A DNA stretch of 64,000 bases from Pancytospora philotis (Eukaryota; Microsporidia). Shown here piece by piece: positions 1 to 8,651 of the stretch (within the stretch, counting starts at the first letter, position 1; each line of letters begins with the position of its first letter). Under the pieces are notes generated by a model. The model was not told the origin of the DNA, searched no databases, and saw only the letters and a program-made list of their open reading frames with translations. The position numbers and the translations under genes are program-made. The stretch covers positions 62,001 through 126,000 of the forward strand of contig JALRLY010000274.1 in the NCBI GenBank assembly GCA_023647555.1, read 5' to 3'.

Positions 1-12
1 GGGTAAAATTTT
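1..12. promoter_or_regulatory. GGG + AAAATTTT start-proximal motif at the window edge
   Basis: GGGT followed by AAAATTTT is what lies just upstream of minus-strand genes elsewhere here, for example at 36928-36939 and 37589-37599. It therefore suggests a minus-strand gene whose start codon lies just left of the window. The AAAATTTT core is palindromic, so it could instead serve the plus-strand reading that starts at 23. Confidence 0.4.
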
Positions 13-136
13 CGGCGTCCATATGGGCGACTACACCGTGGACTTCGGCGTCACCATCGCGGAGATCGAGCGCGACAAGGAGCAGGAGGAGGCCCACTAC
101 GAGTTCACCAAGTTCATCAACGAGAACGTCGACTAG
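2..136 (+). CDS. C-terminal coding stretch of an unidentified protein (partial), or a 37-aa mini-ORF
   Basis: Reading in the frame of position 2 gives 44 codons ending in TAG at 134-136. From the ATG at 23 onward almost every third position is G or C, the signature of real genes in this window, and the peptide is acidic and charged (ends in FINENVD). No ATG lies in frame before 23 inside the window. The stretch is therefore either the tail of a gene entering from the left or a 37-residue product. I do not recognise the protein. The first seven codons overlap the promoter-like motif at 1-12, which leaves the arrangement ambiguous. Confidence 0.45.
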   Translation, partial: GKIFGVHMGDYTVDFGVTIAEIERDKEQEEAHYEFTKFINENVD

Positions 137-634
137 GGATGCGCTCCGTCCTTGGCTGGCGCAGCAGCCATCGCGGGCGGTGTTTTCAGGTTCCGGATAC
201 TCCAGCCAGACAAAGCACGATGCCTGAAATACAAAAGAAGCCACACAGATTTATTTATTGAACAGATCATGAATTAGTGCTACTTTAATAAATCAATATT
301 CGTCTATTTAAACAGTGCTTCCTCTCCACGTCGTTTGCGCAAAATCCACCTGTCATCACATGATTTGCGCACATTATTGGTCCGCGGGCGCGTTTGATAT
401 TTCGCGGTTTCATTGGGCACGGACCCGCCGAAGCACGGCCGAGCGATACGGCGCAGTTAATCAGTAAATTTTTCACAGCACGCGCAGCGCTCCGGGCGCG
501 CGGCCGCAGCCGTGGCCGCGCGCTGGCGCCGGCCGCGCGCGCCTCCCGATCCGCGACGTCGCAGCGGCCCGAGACGCAGCAATTGGTGTTTTGTTTCAAG
601 ATAAAAATAAAATAAAAACAGCCCCAAATTACCA
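137..634. other. Intergenic region upstream of the first ABC transporter
   Basis: An AT-rich half (about 210-400) is followed by a very GC-rich block (about 480-560). Short frames on both strands lack a plausible start context and recognisable motifs. I see no RNA gene. The last part holds the presumed promoter of the gene at 635. Confidence 0.4.
622..634 (+). promoter_or_regulatory. CCCC + AAATT element before the ABC half-transporter start
   Basis: CCCC (622-625) and AAATT (626-630) directly precede the ATG at 635. They occur in the reverse order to most other genes here, so this is a weaker match. Confidence 0.4.
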
Positions 635-2350
635 ATGGGCGGCGCACTGGCGAAGACGAAGTACTACTTCAACGAGTACTTGAACCGGCCCGGGTGGATC
701 AAGATGCTGATCGGGCCCGTGATACTCTGCCTCATCATCGCGAACTACCTCGAGATCCAGTACACGAACTACACGGCGCAGATGACGAGCAAAGGGGGTA
801 GCAGCGAGCTTAAATACTCGCTGCTGCAGTGGTACATCGCGCTCTTCGTGCTGTGCTACTCGCTGAAGTTCCTCGTGAACCTCTTCAACGCGAACTTCAT
901 CGCGAACTCGATCCGGTTGGGCTTCAAAAATTTTTTCTACGAGTTCTTCACCGTGCAGTACGCGGTGTTTCAGAACATCGGGATCGGCGAGGCGCAGTAC
1001 ACGATCATGCGGCGCGCCTACGCGCTCTCGGACTTCCTCACGACGTTCACGATGTCGTTCATCTCGAATCTGTTCTTCTTCCTGATCGTGCTGCAGTCGG
1101 TGAACGCGAGCATCCACGGCTGGGTGCGGCTCGCGATGTCGCTCGGGCTGCTTGCGTTCCTCACGTTCTCCGTCTCGATGCAGCTGCTGCGCTCGCGCTT
1201 CCGGCGGCGCGTGAACGACGGGCTGCAGGAGAACTCGCGCAAGCTCTACGACATCCTGTTCAACTACGAGCGCATCGTGGCGTACGATAACCTCGACGCC
1301 GAGCTCGAGAAGTACTGGGACTCGATGCACGGCCAGACGGTCTACGGCGCGCTCTACTGGGTGACGAACGAGGCGGTCGGCTTTCTGAACTCGCTCTTCT
1401 TCGTGCTGCTCAACGTGTTTCTGCTGCTGCAGTTCAACGTGATGGGCACGAAGGGCGAGGCGCAGCTCAAGCAGTTCGTGATGCTGATCGCGAAGCTGCG
1501 CGAGAAGCTCACGGACATCTCCAAGAACCTCGAGGAGATCTGCACGAGCTTCACGAACCTGGACCAGAGCCTGATCGAGGGCGCTGCGAAGGACGAGGGC
1601 AGCGGCGCGCTGAGCATCTCCGCGTTCCAGGATGCGATCGAGATCCGCGACATGGCGTTCCGCTACGACGGCAAGCTGGTGTTCGAGCATGTAAATTACA
1701 CCGCGCCGCGCGGCCGGAAGATCGCGATCACGGGCGTCAACGGCGCCGGCAAGTCCACGTTCGTGAAGATCCTGCTCGGCTTCTACGAGTACGACGGCGA
1801 CATCCTGATCGACGGGATCGAGTGCCGCCGGCTGACGAAGCGCTGCCTGCGCAGCCTCATCAGCTACGTCCCGCAGAACTCGTTCCTCTTTGACGGGACG
1901 GTGCGCGACAACCTGGCGCTCGCCAACCGCGAGATACCCAACGCGAAGCTGGTCGAGTACTGCAAGCTCTACCGGATGCACAAGTCGCTGAAGAAGGTGG
2001 GCTACGACGCGGACGTCGGCGAGCGCGGGATGAACCTGAGCGGCGGCCAGAAGCAGAAGATCAGCTTCATGCGCTCCGTGATCAAGAACTCGCCGATCCT
2101 GATCCTCGACGAGGCGACGTCCAACATGGACTCGGCCTCGGAGCTCAAGCTGATCAACTCGATCACCGAGAACATGAGAAACAAGACAGTATTTATGATC
2201 ATCCACAACCTCAGCCTGCTCAGCCATTTCGACGAGGTGCTCTTCTTCGACGAGAACACGCTGAAGGAGCACGGGCCGTTCGAGGAGCTCCAGAAGAGCA
2301 ACGGCGGCTTCAGCAGGTTCTACGGGGAATCGGTCAAGACTTTTGCATAG
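635..2350 (+). CDS. ABC half-transporter with intact ATPase site (Atm1/ABCB-type)
   Basis: 571-aa ABC half-exporter: an N-terminal membrane domain with several hydrophobic segments (residues ~20-300) followed by one nucleotide-binding domain. Visible motifs are Walker A GVNGAGKST (~367-375), signature LSGGQ (~468-472), Walker B with catalytic Glu (LILDEATS, ~490) and the H-loop histidine (IIHNL). Half-transporters work as dimers. In microsporidia Atm1-like members of this family are linked to the mitosome and Fe-S cluster metabolism, but other half-transporters exist and the substrate cannot be read here. The start is the first ATG after the CCCC/AAATT block. It converges on the related gene at 2661-4349, which has a broken ATPase site, so the two could form a heterodimer (inference). 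Confidence 0.9.
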   Translation: MGGALAKTKYYFNEYLNRPGWIKMLIGPVILCLIIANYLEIQYTNYTAQMTSKGGSSELKYSLLQWYIALFVLCYSLKFLVNLFNANFIANSIRLGFKNFFYEFFTVQYAVFQNIGIGEAQYTIMRRAYALSDFLTTFTMSFISNLFFFLIVLQSVNASIHGWVRLAMSLGLLAFLTFSVSMQLLRSRFRRRVNDGLQENSRKLYDILFNYERIVAYDNLDAELEKYWDSMHGQTVYGALYWVTNEAVGFLNSLFFVLLNVFLLLQFNVMGTKGEAQLKQFVMLIAKLREKLTDISKNLEEICTSFTNLDQSLIEGAAKDEGSGALSISAFQDAIEIRDMAFRYDGKLVFEHVNYTAPRGRKIAITGVNGAGKSTFVKILLGFYEYDGDILIDGIECRRLTKRCLRSLISYVPQNSFLFDGTVRDNLALANREIPNAKLVEYCKLYRMHKSLKKVGYDADVGERGMNLSGGQKQKISFMRSVIKNSPILILDEATSNMDSASELKLINSITENMRNKTVFMIIHNLSLLSHFDEVLFFDENTLKEHGPFEELQKSNGGFSRFYGESVKTFA

Positions 2351-2660
2351 AATAAATTAACTAATTGATAGATGATTGTTCAATCTGGTCTAGAGCAGTT
2401 TGATTGTCTCTGTTTACATTGAAGAGCTTTGGATGTTATTCAGCGTGCATTTTTCAGACAGATGTCATCCGCATTACCGTACAATACCTCGAAATGAAAT
2501 ACACCATTTGTAGAAATGGCAACCAACCGGCAATCAACATGCGGGCCGCTCCTTTAAAATACGCAACTAACCCGTTCCAGCTGTAAACTGTATTCTTGGC
2601 GGAAATGAACACTATAATGACTATTTATTCACTACGCTGTGCTACTAAACACCAGCAGAT
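2351..2660. other. Spacer between two convergent ABC genes
   Basis: AT-rich shared 3' region. An AATAAA-type signal lies right after the plus-strand stop (GAATAAATTAAC). No gene or RNA is seen. Confidence 0.4.
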
Positions 2661-4349
2661 CTAATTATTTGCCGCGCTGCTGTAATACTCGTAGAAGCGC
2701 CCCTTCTTCTGCAGCAGCTCTTCGAGGGCGCCGCTCTCGGCGATCCTGCGGTTTTCGAAGTGCAGGATCCTGTCGTAGCTCTCCAGGCCGTCCAGGTCGT
2801 CCACGATGTTCACGACGGTCCTGTCGCCCAGTCTGGAGCAGATGAAGTGGCTGAAGTTGAGCCCGGACTTCGCGTCCATGCTCGCGAACGCCCGGTCCAT
2901 CAGCAGCACAGGGCGCTGCGACAGCAGCGCGCGGAAGAAGCACGCCTTCTGCTTCTGGCCGCCGCTCAGGTTCGAGCCGCGCTCGCCGACGTCCGCGTCG
3001 TAGCCGATCTCGGAAAAGGCCTCGTCGAAGCCGCACTCGCGCGCCAGCCGGACGATCTCGGCATCCGAGACCCCCAGCCGCCCGTCGGCCAGGTTTTCTA
3101 TCAGCGACTTGTCGAACAGGTACGCGCACTGCGGGATATAGGCGACCATCGCCCGCAGCGACGCGCGGTCAAGATCGCGCAGCTCCACGCCGTCGTACCT
3201 GATCGAGCCGCCGTACTCGTACAGCCCGCCGAGGCACTTGAGGAAAATAGACTTCCCGGCGCCGCACGCCCCGGTCACCGCGATCTTCTCGCCGCGGCCG
3301 ATGGCGCAGTCGATGCCGCCGAGCACCTCCGTGCGGCCCAGGCGCAGACTCATGCGGTCGAGCTGGATCGCGCTCTGGAAGTGCTCGTGTCTGATGCCGC
3401 TCTTGCGAACCTCGCGGTCCGCAGACTTCACGATGGTCTCGGAGAGGTTGTAGCTGCTTACGAACACCTTGTTCAGGTCCTTGTGGATGTTGTAGATGAC
3501 GCCGCGCAGCTCGGTCAGGAGTATTGTGAAGGGCATGATGTTCTCGACGCCCGCGTTCAGCCGGTTGTACTCGTAGAACACGAAGCCGAGGAGCAGCAGC
3601 AGAAACCCCTGGTTCAGCATGCAGAGCAGCTCGCACATAAGCTCGTACACGCTCTTGTGGCGCTGCTGCGAGGCGAGCAGCTCCGCGTACGCCGCCAGGC
3701 TGCTCTCGACGTTCCCGAAGGCGTGCAGGCACTCGTAGTTCATCAGGATCTCGAGGGTCATCGCCATGTTCTGCCGGTGCGCGTCGTTGACCTTGTGCCG
3801 CAGCCGCGCGCGCCGCCGCTGCCCCCACGACGACACGGCCAGCATCGCCGCCACGCAGGCCGCGATCTTGGCCATGGAGCGCCAGGGCAGCTCGTGGCGC
3901 AGCAGGCAGAGCACGAAGAACAGGAAGCACACGTCCGACACGAGGCCGATGAGCACCGTGGAGACGAGCTCCGTGAGCGCCTGCGCGCGCAGCGTGATGT
4001 TGTGCTGGATCGCGCCCACGCTGATCCCCGTGAACGCGGCGTATCTGACGTTCAGGAAGCGCTTGAAGTAGAAGATCGTGCCCGAGCGGCCCACGTTCGC
4101 CACGAACCGGTGCACGAAGATGGACTTGACGCACCCGAGGATGTACAGCAGGCTCTCCTTCGCGAAGAAGGCGCCCAGCAGCGCGCCGCTGCTCCCGCCG
4201 CTCTTCGCGGTGTTCGCGATCTGCGCCTTCGAGAACGAGCAGTTGATCTTCAGCCAGTTGCAGGCCCCGATGAGGCACGCGACGAGCGCGATGCTGAGTA
4301 TGTGCCAGAGATTGAACTTGCTCCACTTATATCCCAGGCCTTTCTCCAT
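2661..4349 (-). CDS. ABC half-transporter with degenerate catalytic site
   Basis: 562-aa half-exporter with the same layout as the gene at 635: N-terminal membrane helices (e.g. residues ~15-35, 140-170) and a C-terminal nucleotide-binding domain. Walker A (GACGAGKS, ~357-364) and the signature LSGGQ (~460) are intact. However, the Walker B position that normally reads LDEATS reads MDRAFAS, replacing the catalytic glutamate with arginine, and the switch-loop histidine of the usual AHRL is aspartate (VDDL). In heterodimeric ABC exporters such as TAP or TM287/288 one subunit carries exactly this kind of inactive site while its partner supplies a competent one. The convergent neighbour at 635-2350 is an obvious candidate partner. 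Start at the ATG whose complement is at 4347-4349. Confidence 0.88.
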   Translation of the reverse strand: MEKGLGYKWSKFNLWHILSIALVACLIGACNWLKINCSFSKAQIANTAKSGGSSGALLGAFFAKESLLYILGCVKSIFVHRFVANVGRSGTIFYFKRFLNVRYAAFTGISVGAIQHNITLRAQALTELVSTVLIGLVSDVCFLFFVLCLLRHELPWRSMAKIAACVAAMLAVSSWGQRRRARLRHKVNDAHRQNMAMTLEILMNYECLHAFGNVESSLAAYAELLASQQRHKSVYELMCELLCMLNQGFLLLLLGFVFYEYNRLNAGVENIMPFTILLTELRGVIYNIHKDLNKVFVSSYNLSETIVKSADREVRKSGIRHEHFQSAIQLDRMSLRLGRTEVLGGIDCAIGRGEKIAVTGACGAGKSIFLKCLGGLYEYGGSIRYDGVELRDLDRASLRAMVAYIPQCAYLFDKSLIENLADGRLGVSDAEIVRLARECGFDEAFSEIGYDADVGERGSNLSGGQKQKACFFRALLSQRPVLLMDRAFASMDAKSGLNFSHFICSRLGDRTVVNIVDDLDGLESYDRILHFENRRIAESGALEELLQKKGRFYEYYSSAANN

Positions 4350-4852
4350 GCTAATGTGGGCTCTGCGCGGCGCGCCGTTAACTCCTAATTCGGTTGGATC
4401 TGATTCGTGCCTTGCCGGGTATTAAGGGGCGCGGGGCACTTTGGATGATGGGAGTAGATAGAGCCCCTAACCACGCAAAGCGGCTGAGATGCAGCATAAT
4501 CTGATCGTTACAGGCATAGCGAACACTGTTATGCTTGCAGGACCAGTTTTAGCTGCCAAAGGAGCACCAGACACTACACTGCAAAGACAAGCTGATAACG
4601 CCAAGACACGACGATATAGCATCGGTCGCAGCAAAAATGAACAGTTACATCTGCATGCAGGGCCGCATACAAAGTTTGGCAAAACTGCTCCGCCTCGAGC
4701 CCCTTTTTGTGTAGCACTCCCGCGTACCAAAACAGCACGTTCGCGCTGGGAGCATTTGAATAAATAGTGACTGAATGGCTACCGGCGCCGCGCACGCGCG
4801 CCGCTGTTTAATAGACAGCTAAAATTTTTATAGAAAAATTTTGGATGCCCCC
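4350..4852. other. Divergent promoter region between ABC transporter and importin
   Basis: About 500 bases separating two divergent genes. Short frames on both strands (for example 4489-4767) have neither good codon use nor recognisable content. The right end carries two AAATTTT-type blocks (4821-4829, 4834-4842). Confidence 0.4.
4821..4852 (+). promoter_or_regulatory. Double AAAATTTT block plus CCCCC before the importin start
   Basis: AAAATTTTT at 4821-4829, AAAAATTTT at 4834-4842 and CCCCC at 4848-4852, immediately before the ATG at 4853. This is among the clearest examples of the start-proximal signal and decides the start over the upstream in-frame TTG at 4841. Confidence 0.6.
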
Positions 4853-7660
4853 ATGGAGCAAAATTTAAGACAAATTTTGGGTGCAACGATTAATTCGGAT
4901 ACCCGCCTGAGAAACGAGGCGGAGCGGCAGCTCGAACTCATCGGAAAGAGCCCCGAGATGATGTATGCGATCCAGACTGTGCTTATGAAGGACTCTGATG
5001 TGACGATGCGGCGCATATCATCGATATACTTCGCGAACGCGCTCAAGAAGAACTGGGGCGAGCCCGCGATGGCGCAGTTCGTGCTGAGCGTGCGCGAGCA
5101 GATCGTCGGCCTGCTGGCTGTCGAGGATGCCGGCGCGCTGCGCTGCTACCAGAACGTGCTGCAGCACATCTTCGAGAGCTGCGAGCTCAAGGACGTGGAG
5201 GATCTCAGCCGGAAGCTTGTCTACTACTTCAACAGCCAGCACCGGGCCGAGAACGTCGCCGCGTTGAACTTCGTGGAGGGCGTGCTGAAGAGCGAGAAAC
5301 TGCGCTACAACCTGGAGACCGTGTACGCGATCGTGTTCAACGAGAACGGGCCGGCGTTCGCGCGCCTGTTCTCTTCTGCGCTCGCCGGCAAGGACTACGC
5401 GGTCGCGAAGTCGTGCATGAAGATTCTGGCGCGGGCCTACAGCTACTACTCCATACCGGACTTCCTGAACGACCTCGCGGTGTTTGATGGCTTCTTCAAG
5501 ACTGCGCTCGGCGTGCTCAAGATCGAGCCGCTCGAGGAGGAGGCCGTGCTGAAGCTGCGCAAGTGGGCATGCTTCTTCCTGTACAAGTCGAGCAACCGTG
5601 CGTACAAGAAGTACTTCAAGAACCCCGACTTCTCCACGCACGTGCAGCGCGACGAGAACACGAACGCGGTTGTCCACGGGTTCTGCGACATCGTGGAGCG
5701 ACACGCCGCGGGCCAGACTTTCCACCCGCGCGCGCTCGTCCACGTGTGCGAGTTCTTCACGCTGCTGGCGCAGACGCAGGCCACCAAGCCGATCATCAAG
5801 TCGTGCTACGGCTTCCTCATCAGCAAGTTCATTCTGCCTGCCCAGTCTTACGACTCTTCGCTCGAGGACGCCTTCGAGTACAACGAGGAGAAGTATCTGC
5901 GCGGCCGCTACAACTACGTGATCAGCGATCTGCGCGCGAGCACCGCGTCCCTCTTCTCGGCCATACTGCACGTTGGTAAGGCGATAAGGGCCGAGGCGGT
6001 CAACACACTGCTGCAGCTGCTCAAGGATACCTCCGTGCCCGAGTACAGCCGCTACCGCTACGGTATCGTCGGTCTGCTTGCGGGCGAGCAGAAGAGCATG
6101 ACAAAGACGATAGAGATGTCCGGGCTGGTCATGTTCATCTCCGAGGTCGTGGTTCCTGATCTCAGCTCCGAGCGGCCCTTCCTCATCTCGCAGGCGCTTT
6201 ATTTCCTCCACAACAGCGACGACGTCGATCTCGACCAGACCGCGGTCGTCACGCTTATGAAGCGGATTCTCGAGCTTATGGAGAGCGAGAACGAGATCAT
6301 CAGCGTCGAGGCGCTGCTTGCGACCTCCTGCTTCCTGAACGGGCGGCTCTCGGCTGAGGCGGCGAACGGCCTCGTGCCAAGGCTGATCCAGAAGACCATC
6401 CAGTATTCCAAGCAGTACTATCTCGAGTCTCTCAACAATCTGATGGATCTGATCATCAACAACTACACCGAGGCGGTCGCGAGCTTCGCGCCGCAGTTCG
6501 CGGAGTCGCTGAGCAACAGCATCATGGAGAATCTGCGCTCCTCCGACGACTCGCGCCTCGCCACCGTCTGCGGCTTCATCAACGCGATCGACAGCCTCAT
6601 TGCGAACGCGGACGACCAGACCGGCATCGTGCAGGCCGTCTTCGAGCACTCCAAGAAGTTCATATACACGATCTTCGCGGATAAGATCAGCGACTTCTAC
6701 CAGGAGGCGCTCGGCCTGATGAACAGCTTCCTCTTCATCCTCGAGGCCGTGTCCGACGACATGCTGGTCATATTCGGCCAGGCGCTGGAGATGGACCGCG
6801 AGGACCTCTCCTACTACCCGCGCGAGATCAGCGACTTCATCGACAACTTCCTGAGCTATGGCAAGGAGCGCATCATCAACGCCGAGACGCTGCGGCAGAT
6901 CTACGGCACCGTGGACGCGTTCGTTGCCTCTGAGAACATCGAGGACGATCTGTACGAGGAGGACTTCGAGTGCGCGTGCAGGGTCTGCGACAGTCTGATG
7001 CTGAACGCCGGTGCGCGCGTGCACGCGCTCAACGCGAACATCATCCCGTGCATCGTGCACAAGATGATCGTGAACTACGAACAGGCGAGCAAGACGAGCT
7101 ATCTGGACGCGCTGGCGCTCGAGACGATCATGAACTGCTTCCTGATCGCGCCGCAGGCCGTGCTCGGCACGCTGGGCAGCTTCTCGACCGTCTTCTTCAA
7201 CGACGTTGCGACGAAGCACGCCAAGTTCACGCGCGTGCACGACAAGAAGATCTTCATCCTGTTCATCGGTGCGCTCTTTTCCACGGCCGCGTTCGGCACC
7301 ATCAACATCGAGCAGCTCAACGATGCGTTCGTGGAGGTGTTCTACTCGCTGCCCGAGGCGATCAAGAAGAGAAACAAGCTCAGAGAGAAGGAGGACGAGG
7401 ACGAGGGCTACGAGTCCGACGAGGCCGACAACTACGACACGGATGACGACGACGAGTACGACGACGACTGCGACACGCTCTACGAGGACATCTGGTTCGA
7501 GACCGATCTCGACAAGTTCGATGCGTACGGCTACGTTAGAGAGATGCTCATGGCGCCCGTCTCGAAGAGCATCGGCGAGCTCGCCATCTCCAAGATGACG
7601 CAGCCCCAGATTGCCAAGATCAACGAGATTTTGAATGTACCTCAAGAAGCGCAAAAATAA
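4853..7660 (+). CDS. Importin-beta family nuclear import receptor (importin-7/8, Nmd5/Sxm1-like)
   Basis: 935-aa karyopherin built of HEAT-like helical repeats throughout. The N-terminal ~100 residues resemble the importin-N region (NEAERQLE, then a YFANALKKNW stretch). Near the C-terminus (about 840-880) is a highly acidic Glu/Asp/Tyr segment followed by a DKFDAYGYV element, the arrangement typical of the importin-7/Nmd5/Sxm1 branch. Such receptors bind cargo (ribosomal proteins, histones, TFIIS in other species) and RanGTP and pass through nuclear pores. The family is usually ~1000-1050 aa, so this copy is slightly short. Start ATG 4853 follows CCCCC. The stop codon sits in an AATAAA-like sequence. 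Confidence 0.82.
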   Translation: MEQNLRQILGATINSDTRLRNEAERQLELIGKSPEMMYAIQTVLMKDSDVTMRRISSIYFANALKKNWGEPAMAQFVLSVREQIVGLLAVEDAGALRCYQNVLQHIFESCELKDVEDLSRKLVYYFNSQHRAENVAALNFVEGVLKSEKLRYNLETVYAIVFNENGPAFARLFSSALAGKDYAVAKSCMKILARAYSYYSIPDFLNDLAVFDGFFKTALGVLKIEPLEEEAVLKLRKWACFFLYKSSNRAYKKYFKNPDFSTHVQRDENTNAVVHGFCDIVERHAAGQTFHPRALVHVCEFFTLLAQTQATKPIIKSCYGFLISKFILPAQSYDSSLEDAFEYNEEKYLRGRYNYVISDLRASTASLFSAILHVGKAIRAEAVNTLLQLLKDTSVPEYSRYRYGIVGLLAGEQKSMTKTIEMSGLVMFISEVVVPDLSSERPFLISQALYFLHNSDDVDLDQTAVVTLMKRILELMESENEIISVEALLATSCFLNGRLSAEAANGLVPRLIQKTIQYSKQYYLESLNNLMDLIINNYTEAVASFAPQFAESLSNSIMENLRSSDDSRLATVCGFINAIDSLIANADDQTGIVQAVFEHSKKFIYTIFADKISDFYQEALGLMNSFLFILEAVSDDMLVIFGQALEMDREDLSYYPREISDFIDNFLSYGKERIINAETLRQIYGTVDAFVASENIEDDLYEEDFECACRVCDSLMLNAGARVHALNANIIPCIVHKMIVNYEQASKTSYLDALALETIMNCFLIAPQAVLGTLGSFSTVFFNDVATKHAKFTRVHDKKIFILFIGALFSTAAFGTINIEQLNDAFVEVFYSLPEAIKKRNKLREKEDEDEGYESDEADNYDTDDDDEYDDDCDTLYEDIWFETDLDKFDAYGYVREMLMAPVSKSIGELAISKMTQPQIAKINEILNVPQEAQK

Positions 7661-7875
7661 ATGATATTCCCGTATTCTGTTGTTGTATTTTTTGATTTTG
7701 TGTGTGGAGCAATGCTTAAAAGGGGCTTGAAGTTGCGGCTTCACGCCGGTGCTCATTGGAGCTCTGCCGCTGACAGTGTTTTCGACCCGGGAGATGCGCT
7801 AAAAATAAGGCAAGAGAGAAAACAAACACGTAGTCACAAGCGTGCGCCTTACAGATTTATTAATGCCGAGCCGGG

Positions 7876-8133
7876 CTATAAGTGGGACGCCTCGTCGTTC
7901 TCCTTGTCGACCTCGCTCTGCTGCTGCACCTCAAGCTTGGCCATTCTGTTCTTGAAGCTGCTGATGCTGTTGAGCCTGTCCAGAAAGACGAACGTGTCGT
8001 TGTTGCTGCGCTTCAGCGCATCCTTGATCGGCGTCGCCACGGACAGGCGGGACGGCGAGTCGTAGGTCGGCATTTTGGCTTTGTTATTAATTTCTGGGGA
8101 CTCAGGCACTCGCATGGGCAGGCGGCGCCCCAT
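7876..8133 (-). CDS. Small unknown protein, charged C-terminus
   Basis: 85-aa frame chosen because an AAAAATTTT block (8138-8146) lies directly upstream of the ATG at 8133. The frame is open further upstream, but that extension is Cys/Pro/Arg-rich and lacks the coding signature. The product has serine-proline and threonine-proline sites (SPSR, TPIK), a predicted helical stretch (about residues 45-75, FLDRLNSISSFKNRMAKLEV) and a Glu/Asp-rich tail. An alternative start is the ATG 20 codons further in (MPTYDS). I recognise no family. It converges on the importin gene, 215 bases away. Confidence 0.55.
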   Translation of the reverse strand: MGRRLPMRVPESPEINNKAKMPTYDSPSRLSVATPIKDALKRSNNDTFVFLDRLNSISSFKNRMAKLEVQQQSEVDKENDEASHL

Positions 8134-8651
8134 TTGCAAAAATTTTATAAACAGAGCGCGGGCGGCACCTTTTTTGTGCGTGTGCCGCCCGCCCGGTAAA
8201 TTCTGCGCCGCTGCCCTTCCCAGGCGGGCGCCAGGGCGGAGCCGGGAAAAATTAAAGCACCGAGGCGGCGCTGCAGAGCAGAGGAGAGCGGGTAAGCACG
8301 GTAGTAATCTGAAGAGCGTCTTAAGCGTACATTGAAAGGCAACAAAGAAATCGTTAAGGCGGATGCTTTTTACCTCCAAGTCGGCCAATGAAGATGTGCG
8401 CATTGGTTCGATCGCCCGACAAGTAAACAAAGACCCGCGCAAACCTTATTTCGCACGGATTTCTGTGAATAATGCGGCCCCGACGCTTTCTAATTCTACG
8501 CTGCTTTGAATGAAAAGGCGTGGGCAAAGCCTTACTGACGCAAAACGCGAAAGCGACGCTGCATGGGTAAAGCAGCACCAAAGTGCACTTTAAGCCAGCC
8601 ATAGACGAAGAAAAGCTTGTTTCTAAATAATGTTTGCGGTAAACAACCCCA
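8134..8651. other. Divergent spacer upstream of the dynein gene
   Basis: 518 bases between a minus-strand small gene and the plus-strand dynein gene. It holds the promoter block 8138-8146 and a CCCC at 8647-8650 before the dynein ATG. Short frames here show mixed codon use. No RNA gene recognised. Confidence 0.4.

Noticed and set aside
4489..4767. Plus-strand 92-codon frame between the ABC transporter and the importin
   Set aside because: No start-proximal motif, mixed codon use, no recognisable content; overlaps the importin promoter region.
5018..7756. Very long antisense frame (912 codons) opposite the importin gene, and similar ones opposite other genes (for example 629-2272, 24107-26260, 58314-60116)
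   Set aside because: They arise because G/C-rich third positions on the sense strand remove stop codons from the complementary frame. The products are low-complexity Arg/Leu/Glu/Val-rich with no motifs, and the sense genes are clearly identified.
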